A stretch of DNA of 64,000 bases. Origin: Cunninghamia lanceolata. Lineage: Eukaryota > Streptophyta > Pinopsida > Cupressales > Cupressaceae. Position 1 is the stretch's first letter; the number at the start of each line of letters is the position of its first letter. The position numbers and the translations under genes are program-made. The notes under the pieces are model-generated. The model saw only the letters and a list, made by a program, of their open reading frames with translations. It searched no databases and was not told the DNA's origin. The stretch is taken from the NCBI GenBank assembly GCA_027924645.1, contig BSBN01001150.1:682001-746000 (forward strand), read 5' to 3'. Shown one piece after another: positions 34,089 to 45,319 of this stretch.

Positions 34089-35183
34089 TGTTGGCAAGAG
34101 ACATTGCTAGGCATGATATATGTTGTCATTGATGGCAACTAAGATCATCCCAATCATCTGCATAACACAAGTTGTGCATACTGGAAGTCAGATTCAGAAT
34201 TTGTCTAAGTCTGGATAGTTAGGAACAGAGCAGCAACAGGGTCCAGTATTTCGGTCCGGATCTCTCCAGTGAGAAATCATGATTAGCTGTAGATCTAGGA
34301 GAGTCATGTGCATTGTCAAGATAGTCTAAATCTAGATTTTGTCCTCTGGTGATGAAGGATTCAAAAGATATTAGCCTCTGAGTACCGGGTTCTAGTTTGT
34401 CAGAGCAAATAGAAGAAGAACATACCGACCTTGAAGAAGACCCTAATTCTGGATGTATGGAAGTTGTTTGTCGGACAAATGATAATGATTAGTGACAGTG
34501 GCTGACATGAGTAATGATTTTTAAGAGCAAGTTTTAGTCCGCACCTTAAGTTATGCATAGATCTAGCTGACAGAGCAGAGCATTCATAAAAGTTCTAAGT
34601 GTTGTCGAAGCTGACTGGTAAAATGATTTTAGATCATATTGCAGATATATATAGCTGATGAAATTGGATGATTCAGGGTGTGAAGTGTGTGTGAACAAGG
34701 CGAATGTGAGAAGTGCAGTAATCCAAAGTGCGAATGAAGGTAGAACAGTAAGAAGAGTAGAGTAAAGATGAAATGTGTAAGATCAGTTTTTGCACTTAAC
34801 AGGAACTAAAATTCTTGCACAAGTAGATGCTATTAATCAGTTTAAATCTCTGTTATTCTCTTGTAATGTTTTCATAGGTAGTGAGCCTTCTACTTGAGCA
34901 GTGAGCTCTGGGCAGTGAGCCTGAATGCATGTGCATTCCCATTTGTAAAAATACTTTTAACAAGGTATTAATATTTGTGAGTTAACCCCCACCATGGTTT
35001 TTCCCTTAACCGGGTTTTCATGTCAAAATCCTGGTGTCAAGCATGTTATTTATGTTTTCTATTCACATGTTATTGATTGATGTTGAAATGTTTATATCAT
35101 TAAATTGATTAAAAAGAAAAAGGACTGAAAATGTGTGACAACTGATTCACCTCCCCTCTCAGTTGTTTGGACCTAAACCAACA
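34089..35183 (+). repeat. 5' LTR of element D
   Basis: 1095 bp, tgttgg...ccaaca, matching 40529-40603 plus 47626-48644. It contains the gtagtgagcc and gtggtttttccctt blocks shared with the solo LTR at 19800-21288. Confidence 0.93.
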
Positions 35184-35185
35184 AT

Positions 35186-35197
35186 TGGTATCAGAGC
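35186..35197 (+). promoter_or_regulatory. Primer-binding site of element D
   Basis: tggtatcagagc, a perfect initiator-Met tRNA primer site, two bases after the 5' LTR. Confidence 0.95.
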
Positions 35198-35256
35198 AAG
35201 GTTCCTTAAGAGAAGCTTAAAAACTTGAGGTAAGATCTTAGAAGAAGTTTTTTCAA

Positions 35257-36345
35257 TGGGTTCACTAAAAGATCAACTTCAGTTGGGTCTAAAAGATCTT
35301 GATCAGTCTAAAGCATAAATCTATAATTTGAAAAATGAAATCAAGGATGTTGATGACACTATTGAAATATTAAAAGACAAATTAAAGAAATCTTTAGTAA
35401 GGAATAAGGAGCTACTTCTACAATTATCCAATGTTTTTGAAGAAAATAACATGAATGAAGCCTTGGAAGAAAAAACAAAGGAGTGTGACAAGCTGTTGTT
35501 CTAAAAGTTGAGATGGAATATGGGGTAATAAGGTTTACCAAAGAAATTGAGCAAAGGAAGAAGACTGAATAAGATTTAAATCAAACTCTAAAAGAAAGAA
35601 TTGATGAATGTTACAGATTGGACAGTATTGCTAGTCATCTAAAATCTGATCTATGGGAAAGAAAAGACAATGAAAGAGATCTTGAAAGACAAATTGTCAT
35701 TCTCAGACATGATCTAGAAGTTGCAAATGAATATAAGGAGAAGTTCAAGATAAGTTTAGCTAAACTTGAAGCAATACTTGAGGGTCAGAAAAGAGTTGAA
35801 GACAAGCATGGTCTTGGATATGAAAAAGGTGAAAGCTTCAAATCTAGACAAAGAAACTTTCAACCAAGGAATGAGAGAAACAAACCTAGAAGACCTCCGA
35901 TAAGACAACCTAATGCTCAAAGGTATCCATCTTTCAATGGAAATTATTTCAAGTGCATTAAATTTTGTCACAAAGCCACTCAATGCAGAAGTAGAATAAA
36001 TCAAAATAATCCATTCTTCTCCGGACAATGCTTCAATTGTAAGAAGTATGGTCATAAATCCAATGAATGTAGAGGTATGATAATGAATTATAGAGGAAAT
36101 AGAAAATCTTTCAATGGAAAATGTTTTGCATGCAATAGATTTAGACATATAGAAAATCATTGTAGATCAAGAGGAAATTAATGAAATAGGCAAAGAAATA
36201 TTGTGTGCTTCCATTGTAACCGATCCGGTCATTTTGCAAGATTCTGCAAAAGCAGGACCAATGAAGGAAGAGGTTTGGTAAATAGAAAACCAGATGAACA
36301 GAGACAAGACAAGGGCAAAAGAAAAATTGAAGAGAATAAGATCTA
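35257..36345 (+). pseudogene. ORF1 of element D: coiled coil plus four zinc knuckles
   Basis: From ATG 35257 (MGSLKDQLQLGLKDL) the product is a long heptad-rich coiled coil (to about 35800), then an Arg/Asn-rich linker and four nucleocapsid-like fingers. The first three read C-x2/3-C-x4-H-x4-C with variations (CIKFCHKATQC; CFNCKKYGHKSNEC; CFACNRFRHIENHC) and the last, CFHCNRSGHFARFC (about 36210), is canonical. The part from 35618 to 36181 is open; stops at about 35317, 36179 and 36182 and a frameshift near 35503 break the rest. It looks like a Gag-like RNA-binding protein without a recognisable capsid core. Multiple knuckles in one Gag are unusual for plant elements. Confidence 0.75.
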
Positions 36346-36887
36346 GAATGAAACAAGTGAGACATGAGTGAAGAAATTAACTGTGGACTAGAGTGATGGG
36401 TCCGCACCAGAATCTGGTGCAGATAATTCTTCAGGCAATTAAATTAGGAGCTCTGGCTCAGGGGGAGATGCATCAAAAATAAAAAATCCCCCAGCTAGTA
36501 GTTGAGTGCCTAGTTTTGGGACAATGAGAAAAAGGTACCTTGAATTGACTCAGAACATTTGGAAGGATTTCTAGAAGAAAGGAAGTGATTATGGAAAATT
36601 AGGAGTGATACATGAGAGACTATTAAAAAATAGAGCAACCAGATGTGCTAGGGCAGAGCATTTATTACAAAGGCAAATTAGGTGATGAAAAGCTTAAAAG
36701 GGTCATTCATTCCTCATTTGAAATACTTTGCATCTAGAGAAAACAAGAAGAAAGAAGTGGACGAGCTTAGAGCTGAGAATTCTCAAAATTTGGAAGCAAG
36801 AAAAAGATTCCCAAGCAAAAACCCTAATCTATGTAACAAGGTATTTCCTATTTCCTACGTAATCTTTTGAGTTCTCAATTTCTGCAT
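36346..36887. other. Linker between ORF1 and ORF2 of element D
   Basis: Decayed sequence with Ser/Gly-rich coding feel near 36400-36500 and a short open frame at 36682-36868; no domain recognised. Confidence 0.35.
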
Positions 36888-39800
36888 ATGGCTACTCCTC
36901 TAGTTGTTGATATAACTGAAAGGCCCCGACCAATATTCAAGAAGCATCCACACAAATAAGTTGAAGTTGAACCATTGGGCACATTCTATGAGGTTCCACA
37001 TGGTGTACTGCATATTGAGGATATTAGGGCATACATCAACTGTAACATAGATGAATTTGGAGACGTAAAACTCTTGGATTTGCTTAACAATTACTTAAAG
37101 GATGATAGCCACAAATTGAAACCAGAATACAAGGCCCTAGAAAGCAAACATTTTCTGCAAGTCATTAGGTTTCTGGCATTTGATGAAAATGAATGGGTCC
37201 AATATATTTTAAGCCGAATACATGATGAGTTCATATGGTTATTGAAACCATTCAAGATCACAAAGGATGTCATCAAGATTGTAACCGGATTAAATTCAAC
37301 CAGTGGATTGCCCTTACTCAAAGCTATGAAAAAATAGACAGTGACTGATGCTACCAGTGCCAAGTTTGACAGAAGGGCGATGACTATCATTGATATTATA
37401 TAACCGAATGTCAAATTCGCCTCCATGGTGATTGGGTACAAAATTTACCACTCCAGCAAAGAAAACTCTGTCTCCAGAACTGCAATATATGCAGCCTATC
37501 AAATGTTGAAATAAAATATTGATTATGATCTTTGTGAAGTACTATGAAATCAATTGATTGAGAATTTGAGCAAGATAAAGAAAGATAAGAAAAATTCCTT
37601 CAAATATGGTTCCTTGATTATATGCTTGTTCTTCTATTTTATGAATGAAATACCAGGAATTCAAGTTGTGCATTGGACAACTAACAGACCAATAGCATGG
37701 CAAATAAGAGACCACCTTCTTAGCCTTGGTGACTCCCAAGCCCAAAGGACTACCATTTGGGGCTACTTCAAAAATTTCCAGAGTTTAATGCAAGCAAGGG
37801 AGAGAATCCCTAAAACAATTGTGGAGAAGTATGAAAATGACATATGTTTCATGGTTGACACAGACAAGTGCTTGATGGAAGCTGTAGAACCAAGGACAGT
37901 TTGGATAATGCCTATGGTTTATGAGGTGGATAAAAAAGTTTTGGATATGTATGCTCAACATCTTTTAAACACACCTAAAGATACATCTATGGAAAGGTTT
38001 GGAACATACAAGGAACTAAGTCTAAAATTGCATGTGGAACTCAGACAGCCTGAGACCAAAAGGAAAGTGTAGAGACAAGTCAAAAGTTATGTTGAGAGCA
38101 TTGGCCTAACCAAGGAGGTAGTAAAGAAGAACAGAGAAAGAATTGAAAAGATGAAGAAAAGCAATGAGCAAAATATAGATGAAAAAGTAGAAAGTGAGCC
38201 AACAGTTGCTCTGAAAATCCCACCAAGCTCCTCAAGGAAGACAAGGAGTTCTGTAACTCTTGCTGAGCAACTCAAGTCCACTTCCACTAAAAAGTCTGAA
38301 GCCACTCCATCTGATGATGAAGGAAAAAGAAATAAAACCAAGGCCATAAGAACCCACAAGAGCACAAAAGATGATGGAGATTGAGACAGATGAAGAAGTG
38401 AAAGAAATAAGATCCAAGAAAGCCAGAACTTCGAAGACTTTTGAAGACCAACCTTCTGAAAGCAACAAGGACAGTAAAAAGTTAGTCACTGGTAAGGTCA
38501 CTATGACTATTGATGAAATTGTAAGGACAATCATTGTTCATGGAAATTTAAAGCTTGTTAGAGTTTACTATGATAATTTTGATCAAGCAAATAAGAAAAT
38601 CTTGGAAGATGCCATCATCACATATTTGAATAAATTCAATAGAGCTTTGTTGGAAATTTTACAAGAAATCCCTAAAAGCTTAAGGAAAGTTCTGGAAATG
38701 AGGAAAGAAGTAGCTAAGGATAAAGACATGGAACTCAGAGAGTATGTTCTCTCCACTTTGTGCCCTGTGATGACTAGAAAAGAAGCAGACAAAATCCTCA
38801 GACAAGTCAAAGATAAATTCAGAAGCAAAGTCCAGATGAACAAACTCATGCTTGGTGAAACTGAGGAAATTGCAAAAGAAATAGAGGAAATTTTGAGAAA
38901 GGCCGTAGACAAGAACAAGTATTTTATTATTTCAGAGAAACAAGTTGAAGAAGACAATTCTCTAGTTTCAGGAATTAGAAGCTCAAGATGAAGAGATTAA
39001 CCAGAGAATTGATGACCAAAGTGTTAACTTAGATCCTCTGGAGTTAATCTATGTAGAGACTAATGTTGGATTTGACTCATCAAATCTAAAAATTGGGGAA
39101 GTTTAGGAAGATGAACAAGTCAATCAAGAGGACACAGAAATGGTAGGCAAAATAGTTGATGTGGGGGTAACCTCTCCACCTGATCACTCTGGAAAAGAAG
39201 AGGATATTGCTACCACACAAAACCCTCTGGATCAGGTAGCAAGTGGTAAGCAAACAGAAAAGAGTCCCTCTAAAGAAAACACAGAGAAAAGTAAAATAGA
39301 GAAAGAGGAAGAAAAATGAAAGGACAAGGCAGAAGAAGATGGTGCAATGTTGAAACACCTAAAGCAGCTACTGAGAAATTAGGAGAACAAAAGGATTATT
39401 CTGAAATGGTTGCAAGATACACTACAGATGTAGTAAAAAGTCTTCTTGAAAAAGAAATGATTGAACTTGATAAGCCCTAGCTACTCCAAGGCCTAGCCAA
39501 TCTAGATGCTCTCTCTCCAATTCAATTGATGAAAATAGCATCATTCACCCAAGTAAAGGCTAGAGAAAAGATGTTAAAGTCCCACATGGAGGACAATGAG
39601 CTACTAGGGCTTGCAACCAAAATTTTGAAGAAATTAATGCCAACCTATCAGAAGAATCAAAATGATTCCCCCTCTGGACATCTAAAAAATCTTGTAAGTT
39701 TAATAAACTCACACTTTCAGTCTTTTGAAAAGTCTACGGAGGCAAAAGTTTAGAAATAATTTCTGAACAAGAAATTCAGTCAAGTTAAGAATCTGATAAG

Positions 39801-40245
39801 GAGTGATAGGTTGATACTAGGCATTAGCATAAAGAAAATTTAGAATGCCTTAGGTGATGGAGGAGATATATAAATTTTTTGCCTATCATGGTCTAAAGTA
39901 TATGAGGATATTGAAAAGAAGATAAAGGAACAAGAATAGAAAATATCAATTCTATCTCAAAATTTTGGTAACTGCCTCTCCTATAAGTCATGAATGTCAA
40001 GTTATTAGCTTGACAGATGAAATAAAGGGATTTGAAAAAGAGAAAAGCAATACTATGAAGAGGATGTGTGAATTCTAGGGATTGATTGCCCCCAAGTTGG
40101 AATCTATGCATAATGTCTTATCCGAAGCCTTGAATGCATTTCAGACAAGTGATCCTCCGGATCTGGCAAAAGCAGAAGCATATGCATTTTTTTTTGAATG
40201 GGCACATCTCTATTTTGGATGGAATGAAAAATACTTGGGCCTCTG
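36888..40245 (+). pseudogene. ORF2 of element D: long protein of unknown family
   Basis: Begins MATPLVVDITERPRPIF at 36888 and can be followed for over 1000 codons. N-terminal part (to about 38070) looks globular: GTFYEVPHGVLHIEDIRAYI, FIWLLKPFKITKDVIKIVTG, GIQVVHWTTNRPIAWQIRDH, PRTVWIMPMVYEVDKKVLDM. Then a Lys/Ser/Thr-rich disordered linker (38090-38390) and a long charged helical region (38400-40200). The layout globular-disordered-helical is the same as in the aORF of element B. Stops stand at 36957, 37336, 37402, 37512, 37546, 38070 and elsewhere, with one clear frameshift near 38380. No polymerase, nuclease or integrase motif is visible. Function unknown; host-derived DNA- or chromatin-binding is only a guess. 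Confidence 0.65.
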
Positions 40246-40375
40246 AACTTGTGCAAATAAAAGCCAGCTTTGCAGACATTCTCAAGTTCATGTAAATTAC
40301 TTGTACATATGCGGCAATGTATATAAAATTTTTGAGAGTCTTGGCTTGTGGACCCCACACTTTGCCATTGATGTC

Positions 40376-40526
40376 AAAGGGGGAGTAAGGGTAGTGAAAA
40401 ATGAGGTATTCAGAAAAGGGAGAGCACCAGAATAAGTGTAGTACATGAGTGTACAGACAAAGGGGGAGTTGCACTAGACACTTAGTCATTTTTCACTAAA
40501 TGTTGCCATCAATGCCAAAGGGGGAG
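40376..40526 (+). promoter_or_regulatory. Three polypurine tracts before the 3' LTR of element D
   Basis: aaagggggag occurs at 40376-40385, 40459-40468 and 40517-40526. The last lies two bases before the 3' LTR and is the probable plus-strand primer; the first and last share the context gccat..atg.c. Confidence 0.75.
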
Positions 40527-40528
40527 AT

Positions 40529-40603
40529 TATTGGCAAGAGACACTGCTAGGCATGATATATGTTGTCATTGATGGCAACTAAGATCATCCCAATCATCCG
40601 TAT
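40529..40603 (+). repeat. 3' LTR of element D, left fragment
   Basis: Starts tattggcaagag (TG mutated to TA) and stops at cgtat, the TSD of element E. The remainder is at 47626-48644. Confidence 0.92.
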
Positions 40604-42905
40604 TGTTGGTGCCTGAATTGACTGTCAATTTCTGAGCAATTTTCATGCAGGCACCATCCCAAAATATCCAAAAAGTTCTAAGTTTTGGCACCCCTTCAGT
40701 GTTTTTCAGCATCTGCATCTCAGTTCTTGAGGAAGGGGCCATCATGTTTTCTCCATCGACATGAGTTTGTTTTTGAGTCTTCAAACTTCCGGTTTGAACT
40801 TGAACCCTTTGCTCAATGGTTCAAGGTTCAATAGTTCAATGCTTCGAGTTTCTTGGCCGCTGGTCAAGTGTTTTGCCGATGGGAGTATTTTTGATGTTTG
40901 GACCTCGGCGTCGAACTTCTCAGTTGAACCTCTCTTTTGAACCATCGGGTTGAACCGGTTCAAGGTTCAATGGTTCAAAGTTTTATGTTTTTGGTCTTAT
41001 CGGAGTGATCGGCTTCATCGGCGAAGCAGTTTCATGTTGGGCCGACAGTTGGTTGTCTGGCTGATGAGGGATGTTCAAGGTGGTCGTCGGTAGGACTTGT
41101 GCTATCGGCCAAGGATTTTCTTGTTGCTCCGAGGGATGATGGTCTCACCGAAGACCTAGGATGTGGTATGCCATCGGAGTGAGATTGTGTATCAGGATAG
41201 CTATTGAAGGTTCCGCTGATGGAGTATTCTTTGGCCGACGGGAGGATAGAGTGGCTATCGGGTAGATTTTGCGTTGGTCTCACTGATGAAGTATTATCGG
41301 TGAGAGTTGGTCTATCGGTTGGGGAGATTTTGGTTGCTCCGACACTGTAAGTCACACCGACGGAGGTGGTCTTCGGTGTGACTTTTGCCTATCGGTGAGG
41401 AGGTTTTTGGGTTGGTCGATGGTAGTAGTCTGGCCGACAGGGGATTGTGTTATAGGCATCGATGTGACTGTTGAGGTCGGCAGGAGTTTTGTGTGGTTGG
41501 CCGATGATAGTGGTCTTGGCGATGGGCTTTTGGAGAGAGATGCGTGTGTCGAGCGTGGCAAAAGTGCTCGACACCTATTATGCATATGGCCATGTTTTTA
41601 AAATACTGAAGGGGTCTCCGCACCATGCATGTGGGATTAATTTCCCTGCATATTTGAACCTGCGGTGAAGCGCGTTTTGGCGGGAAATTCTTTTTTGAAT
41701 GCTGCGACAGTTTTCAAGTAGGCCACAGGTCGTTGAGCCATCAATGGCGACAGTGTAGAGGTATGGGTGATGGTACGTGCGACCAGGCTGCCCGATTGTG
41801 AATGAGGACTTCCAGATGGCGGCGGAAGGCTCGAGGCCTCCCTTGTCTGCTGCATTGATGACTTCTGAGCGCCATTCTTTCTGATGGATGTATCTGGCAG
41901 ATTTTTGACTTCTGGCTATGTAATTAATGCTAAGTACGCTTCCCTTTGGCTATTTTTAAGCAGGAAGTGTTACTCATTTTAGAGGTTGGATGTTTTTTGG
42001 GCTTTCGGCTCTGACTCTGAACATAAGGTGTTCACATTTTGAAAGGCATTTTTTTTGCTACAGACTCGGTCCTTAGTCTGGTGTACTAGTCTATTTTGGC
42101 TCGTAAATGATGATTTTCTCTATGATGACTTTCTATGCAGATTGATTTTAAATGAAAAACACTTGTGTGTGTATTGTTTCTGATTGTCTCCTGTATGTCA
42201 TTTGTTTTCCTTTCAAACAAGGTTGTCAAGGGCTTCCAAGTTTTTCAGTATATGCATACTGTGTGTCTGATTTATTGCGTCTGCTCAAGGAGTGGTTAAA
42301 TAGGCTTTTGATTAGATACAAAGGAAAATAGATTACATCATAGGATCTGTTAAGTATAATCATAAGTAATACTCTTTCTTGGACATGTTGCTGTTAGGCA
42401 GTAGCATTCTTCTCAGGTCCTCTGGATATGAATTTGTGTTGTCATGGGGAGACATTTACATTCTTAGATATGACTCTGCTGCCCAGATAAGGCACTAGTT
42501 TGGGAATCTGTCTATTCAATGGGTCTAGGAAAGTCCCATAACTCCAAACATCATTTCAAACCATTTCATCCTTTCATCTGTTAGTTGTAGGATTAGAAGT
42601 AGGAAACCCTTGCATGCTCTCATCCTTAACTAGACATTATGTCCAAGAATGTTGCCAACCTTGTGATTTGTTACACAAATCTTGGTCCATACATGAGAGT
42701 ATTCTACCTGTTGCTGTCAAGTTAAATCCTTTTGTCATTGAGCTAGTCAAGGTCATATTTTTATTAAATAGGGATACCCCCCTTGGTGCAGTAGAACCAG
42801 AAGTGAAGGGGAGGAGCTCATGCAACCTCCTGTATTCAGTTGGCTAAATCTGCCTATGCATTAGAACTGGCAAACCCTAATGCTGATTCAGAAGAAAAAC
42901 CAACA
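40604..42905 (+). repeat. 5' LTR of element E
   Basis: 2302 bp, near identical to 45320-47620 (differences of a few per cent by eye, more in the first 400 bp). It contains a cluster of ggttcaa/ttgaacc words (40795-40980) and many atcgg/ccgat words (40990-41560). Short frames across it are not conserved as genes. Confidence 0.94.
40795..40980. repeat. ggttcaa/ttgaacc inverted-word cluster in LTR
   Basis: About ten copies of gttcaa or ttgaac in both orientations, including the perfect 14 bp palindrome ttgaaccggttcaa at 40950-40963. The second LTR has the same cluster (45511-45696), with the palindrome broken by one C-to-T change. Confidence 0.75.
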
Positions 42906-42908
42906 AAA

Positions 42909-42926
42909 TGGCGACTTTGCTGGGGA
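42909..42926 (+). promoter_or_regulatory. Primer-binding site of element E (tRNA-Arg type)
   Basis: tggcgactttgctgggga starts three bases after the 5' LTR. Its complement ends ...cagcaaagtcg-cca, which fits the 3' end of a plant tRNA-Arg with acceptor strand gactttg. The same gactttg opens the tRNA-like sequence at 45225. Confidence 0.8.
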
Positions 42927-43238
42927 AGAATTATAAAAGAAAAAAGATAAGCAGTACCTTTGTGGCCCATCTGAGTCACTAACAAAATGATGCTCTGCTG
43001 GTGGAATGAACCTGAAAAAGTAGCTTTCAGTTGTTAAAATTTTTGTCCTCTCTGGAGAGGTGGCGGCTCTGCAAAAAGATCTGAATGCACATGAAAGATA
43101 GATGTATGTGATGTGACAAAGATGTACATATTTCTGCATCTGAATGAGAAAAGGTACCTAACTCATTCTCCTTTATATTTGTTGTTTACTGCATAAGTTA
43201 GATGCTAGGGGAAACCTTAGGTCTTAGGCGATCATAGG

Positions 43239-45203
43239 ATGTCTAAGATGGAAAATTTTATGAATCCAAATATGTATTATCCCATACTCAGTGAAGAAGG
43301 GGATGATATGTTGACAAAAAGAATAGAAGAGATAAAAAATAGGTTGATATTCTTAGAGGCTAGGCATGCCCAGTTGAATCATGATAACCCTGTTGTGTCT
43401 GCCAGTCAGAAAGCTAAACCTCCTGTCAGCCCTTTTGATCCTTTGTATGACCAACTGGATTTGTCATGGGTTGATTATAAAGTAGAAAGTATGCCTACTA
43501 GGATATACTGTCAGATGCCTAGATTTAGTGGTCATAGTGTATGTGATGGGAATGCACATATCCAAAATTTTCACAGTTTCATGGGAAAACATTCATTCAG
43601 AGATGAGGATATGTGGATGAGGTTTTTTGTTAGGTCCCTGGATGTAAAAGCAAAAGATTGGTATTTGAGCTTTCCAAAGAGATTCTTTGCCTGTTGGGAT
43701 GAGCTTACTGACTGTTTCAAAGAAGAATTTGTAAAAGAACCAGCTGATCTTGTTACAGAATTGATGAAAATCAGAAAACAAGATAAAGAGCCATGTGTTG
43801 TTTTCAGTCATAGGTTTGCAGTAGCCCTTTCATTGATCCTAGAAGTCTTCAGACCTGATATTTCAGCCTATGTTTGCATATTCTTTGAAGCTTTTGAGGA
43901 GGGCTCTAGTGCATTACTGAAGGATTTCAAGGTGACAAGTATGCAGATGGCATACAAGTTCATAGAAAATATAGAAAAAATCAGAAATGAGCACTTGCTA
44001 AAATCCCTATCTCCAGGCCTTGGTGTGATAAATGGTTGTGAAGTTGCAAATGACCAAATAATTAAGGCATCATGTGCAGATAAAAATGAAAATGAAAGCA
44101 TAGAGGTTGAGATTGCTGTATTTGAACATAATGCTAACAATACTGCTCAACTGGATTGTTCACCAGTTGAGGATGCCAAGGAAAGGACTAGTGAGGACTC
44201 CCATTGCAATGTTGAGGCAGCTGGCCATGAAAACAACAACGAGGTTGTGGACAGCAATGAGCAACTGTTGGAATGGACTTGTGGGGATAATTGTGAGTAT
44301 TGTACTCAAGACAAAGAAGATATAAGCAAACAGAAAAATAGTTCCATGTGTGACCCATTGCCTTCCTTTGAAACACATGGAGATCATGAAGAGCAGTCAG
44401 GGATTGAAACAAGTGCTAGTACAGAGCATGATTGTTCTTTGTTTGATGACTGTTTTGCTTATGACACACAGGCTGATACTCCTCCACAAAGGGAATCCAT
44501 TGGTGATGAAGATACATGCTTTGCTACCCATGAACAAATGGCATATTATGATCAAGCTGATGTACCTGGGTCACCCATCTTTGACACATATGGTGATGAG
44601 GATCTATTTGAGTATGGTGAAGGTTTGAGCACTATTTTTGACTTGGATTCTATTTCTCATCATGATGAAAGAGGAAACAACATACATCAGGTAGGTGACT
44701 GTAAAAATGTGCTTGATTTGAAAGAGATGCCAGAGCTTGATCTTTTCCAGTTTGGTGCTGCTATTGGTTGTGTGCATGGTGTACACAATTGTAAATTTGA
44801 AATCTTTTCTTTTGAGAGGCCAGCATATGAAATGAGCTCTGATTTTCCTAGTTGTGTGGTGGACTCTGAGTGTTTCCTATTTTTAGTCCAGCTAGGAGAT
44901 CATTTTGCAATGCATACTGCTGATGCAGATGATGACAAGTGTTACATGCCATATGAATATGCATTGCTTGATACATTCTGCATCCATTTGTTGCCTGATG
45001 CTGAGGGTTGTTTGCATAAGGTTGACAGTGACAAATTGAATCAGAGGGTTGAATGTGCAGATGACCAGGTTTATTTGTGGTCAGATCATGGCAATACTCT
45101 CAGGCTTGACCCAGTGCATGCAGATGAGAACAAGGTGTTTGATAAGGGGAAGTATTGGTTTTCCTTTTCTTGGTGGCCTTGGGCCATCAAGTTTGATTGG
45201 TGA
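43239..45203 (+). CDS. Gag-like ORF of element E (654 codons, intact)
   Basis: The longest open frame in the window, starting MSKMENFMNPN and ending TGA. Residues about 20-55 are a predicted coiled coil (KRIEEIKNRLIFLEARHAQL). Residues about 93-235 form a retrotransposon gag core: MPRFSGHSVCDGNAHIQNFH, MWMRFFVRSLDVKAKDWYLS, CWDELTDCFKEEF and FSHRFAVALSL. The C-terminal 400 residues are very acidic (Asp/Glu-rich, with Cys) and contain no zinc knuckle and no protease motif. It is the only coding unit of the element, alone between the primer site and the tRNA-like sequence. The open frame, amid decayed neighbours, suggests recent activity or selection. The acidic tail is unusual: Gag tails usually bind RNA and are basic. 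Confidence 0.88.
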   Translation: MSKMENFMNPNMYYPILSEEGDDMLTKRIEEIKNRLIFLEARHAQLNHDNPVVSASQKAKPPVSPFDPLYDQLDLSWVDYKVESMPTRIYCQMPRFSGHSVCDGNAHIQNFHSFMGKHSFRDEDMWMRFFVRSLDVKAKDWYLSFPKRFFACWDELTDCFKEEFVKEPADLVTELMKIRKQDKEPCVVFSHRFAVALSLILEVFRPDISAYVCIFFEAFEEGSSALLKDFKVTSMQMAYKFIENIEKIRNEHLLKSLSPGLGVINGCEVANDQIIKASCADKNENESIEVEIAVFEHNANNTAQLDCSPVEDAKERTSEDSHCNVEAAGHENNNEVVDSNEQLLEWTCGDNCEYCTQDKEDISKQKNSSMCDPLPSFETHGDHEEQSGIETSASTEHDCSLFDDCFAYDTQADTPPQRESIGDEDTCFATHEQMAYYDQADVPGSPIFDTYGDEDLFEYGEGLSTIFDLDSISHHDERGNNIHQVGDCKNVLDLKEMPELDLFQFGAAIGCVHGVHNCKFEIFSFERPAYEMSSDFPSCVVDSECFLFLVQLGDHFAMHTADADDDKCYMPYEYALLDTFCIHLLPDAEGCLHKVDSDKLNQRVECADDQVYLWSDHGNTLRLDPVHADENKVFDKGKYWFSFSWWPWAIKFDW

Positions 45204-45224
45204 TGCAGATCATTGTAACTTCAT

Positions 45225-45289
45225 GACTTTGTGCCCAATGGATAAGGCACTGGTCTGCATCCCAGAGATCTGGGGTTCTCGCTGCAGTC
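45225..45289 (+). ncRNA. tRNA-Arg-like sequence beside the 3' LTR of element E
   Basis: gactttgtgcccaatggataaggcactggtct follows the plant tRNA-Arg plan (shown in two parts: gactttgtgcccaatgg, ataaggcactggtct): acceptor strand, D arm with the A-box-like tgcccaatggataagg, an anticodon arm (ctgg..ccag, one base short), and a variable/T region ccagagatctggggttc. The 3' acceptor strand is only partly kept (cagtc). At about 65 nt with a damaged T arm it is not a functional tRNA gene. It ends about 30 bases before the 3' LTR, in the sense orientation. Its first seven bases equal the acceptor sequence implied by the element's own primer site. Confidence 0.75.
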
Positions 45290-45319
45290 TTGCACCTGCA
45301 CGTCCCCAATCAGAGCCAC

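Noticed and set aside
41395..41668. Overlapping small ORFs in the LTR of element E (repeated at 46110-46383)
   Set aside because: They lie inside an LTR, in several frames on both strands, and their repetition only reflects the LTR pair.
45225..45289. Functional tRNA gene
   Set aside because: Anticodon arm is one base short, T arm and 3' acceptor strand are damaged; kept as tRNA-like only.
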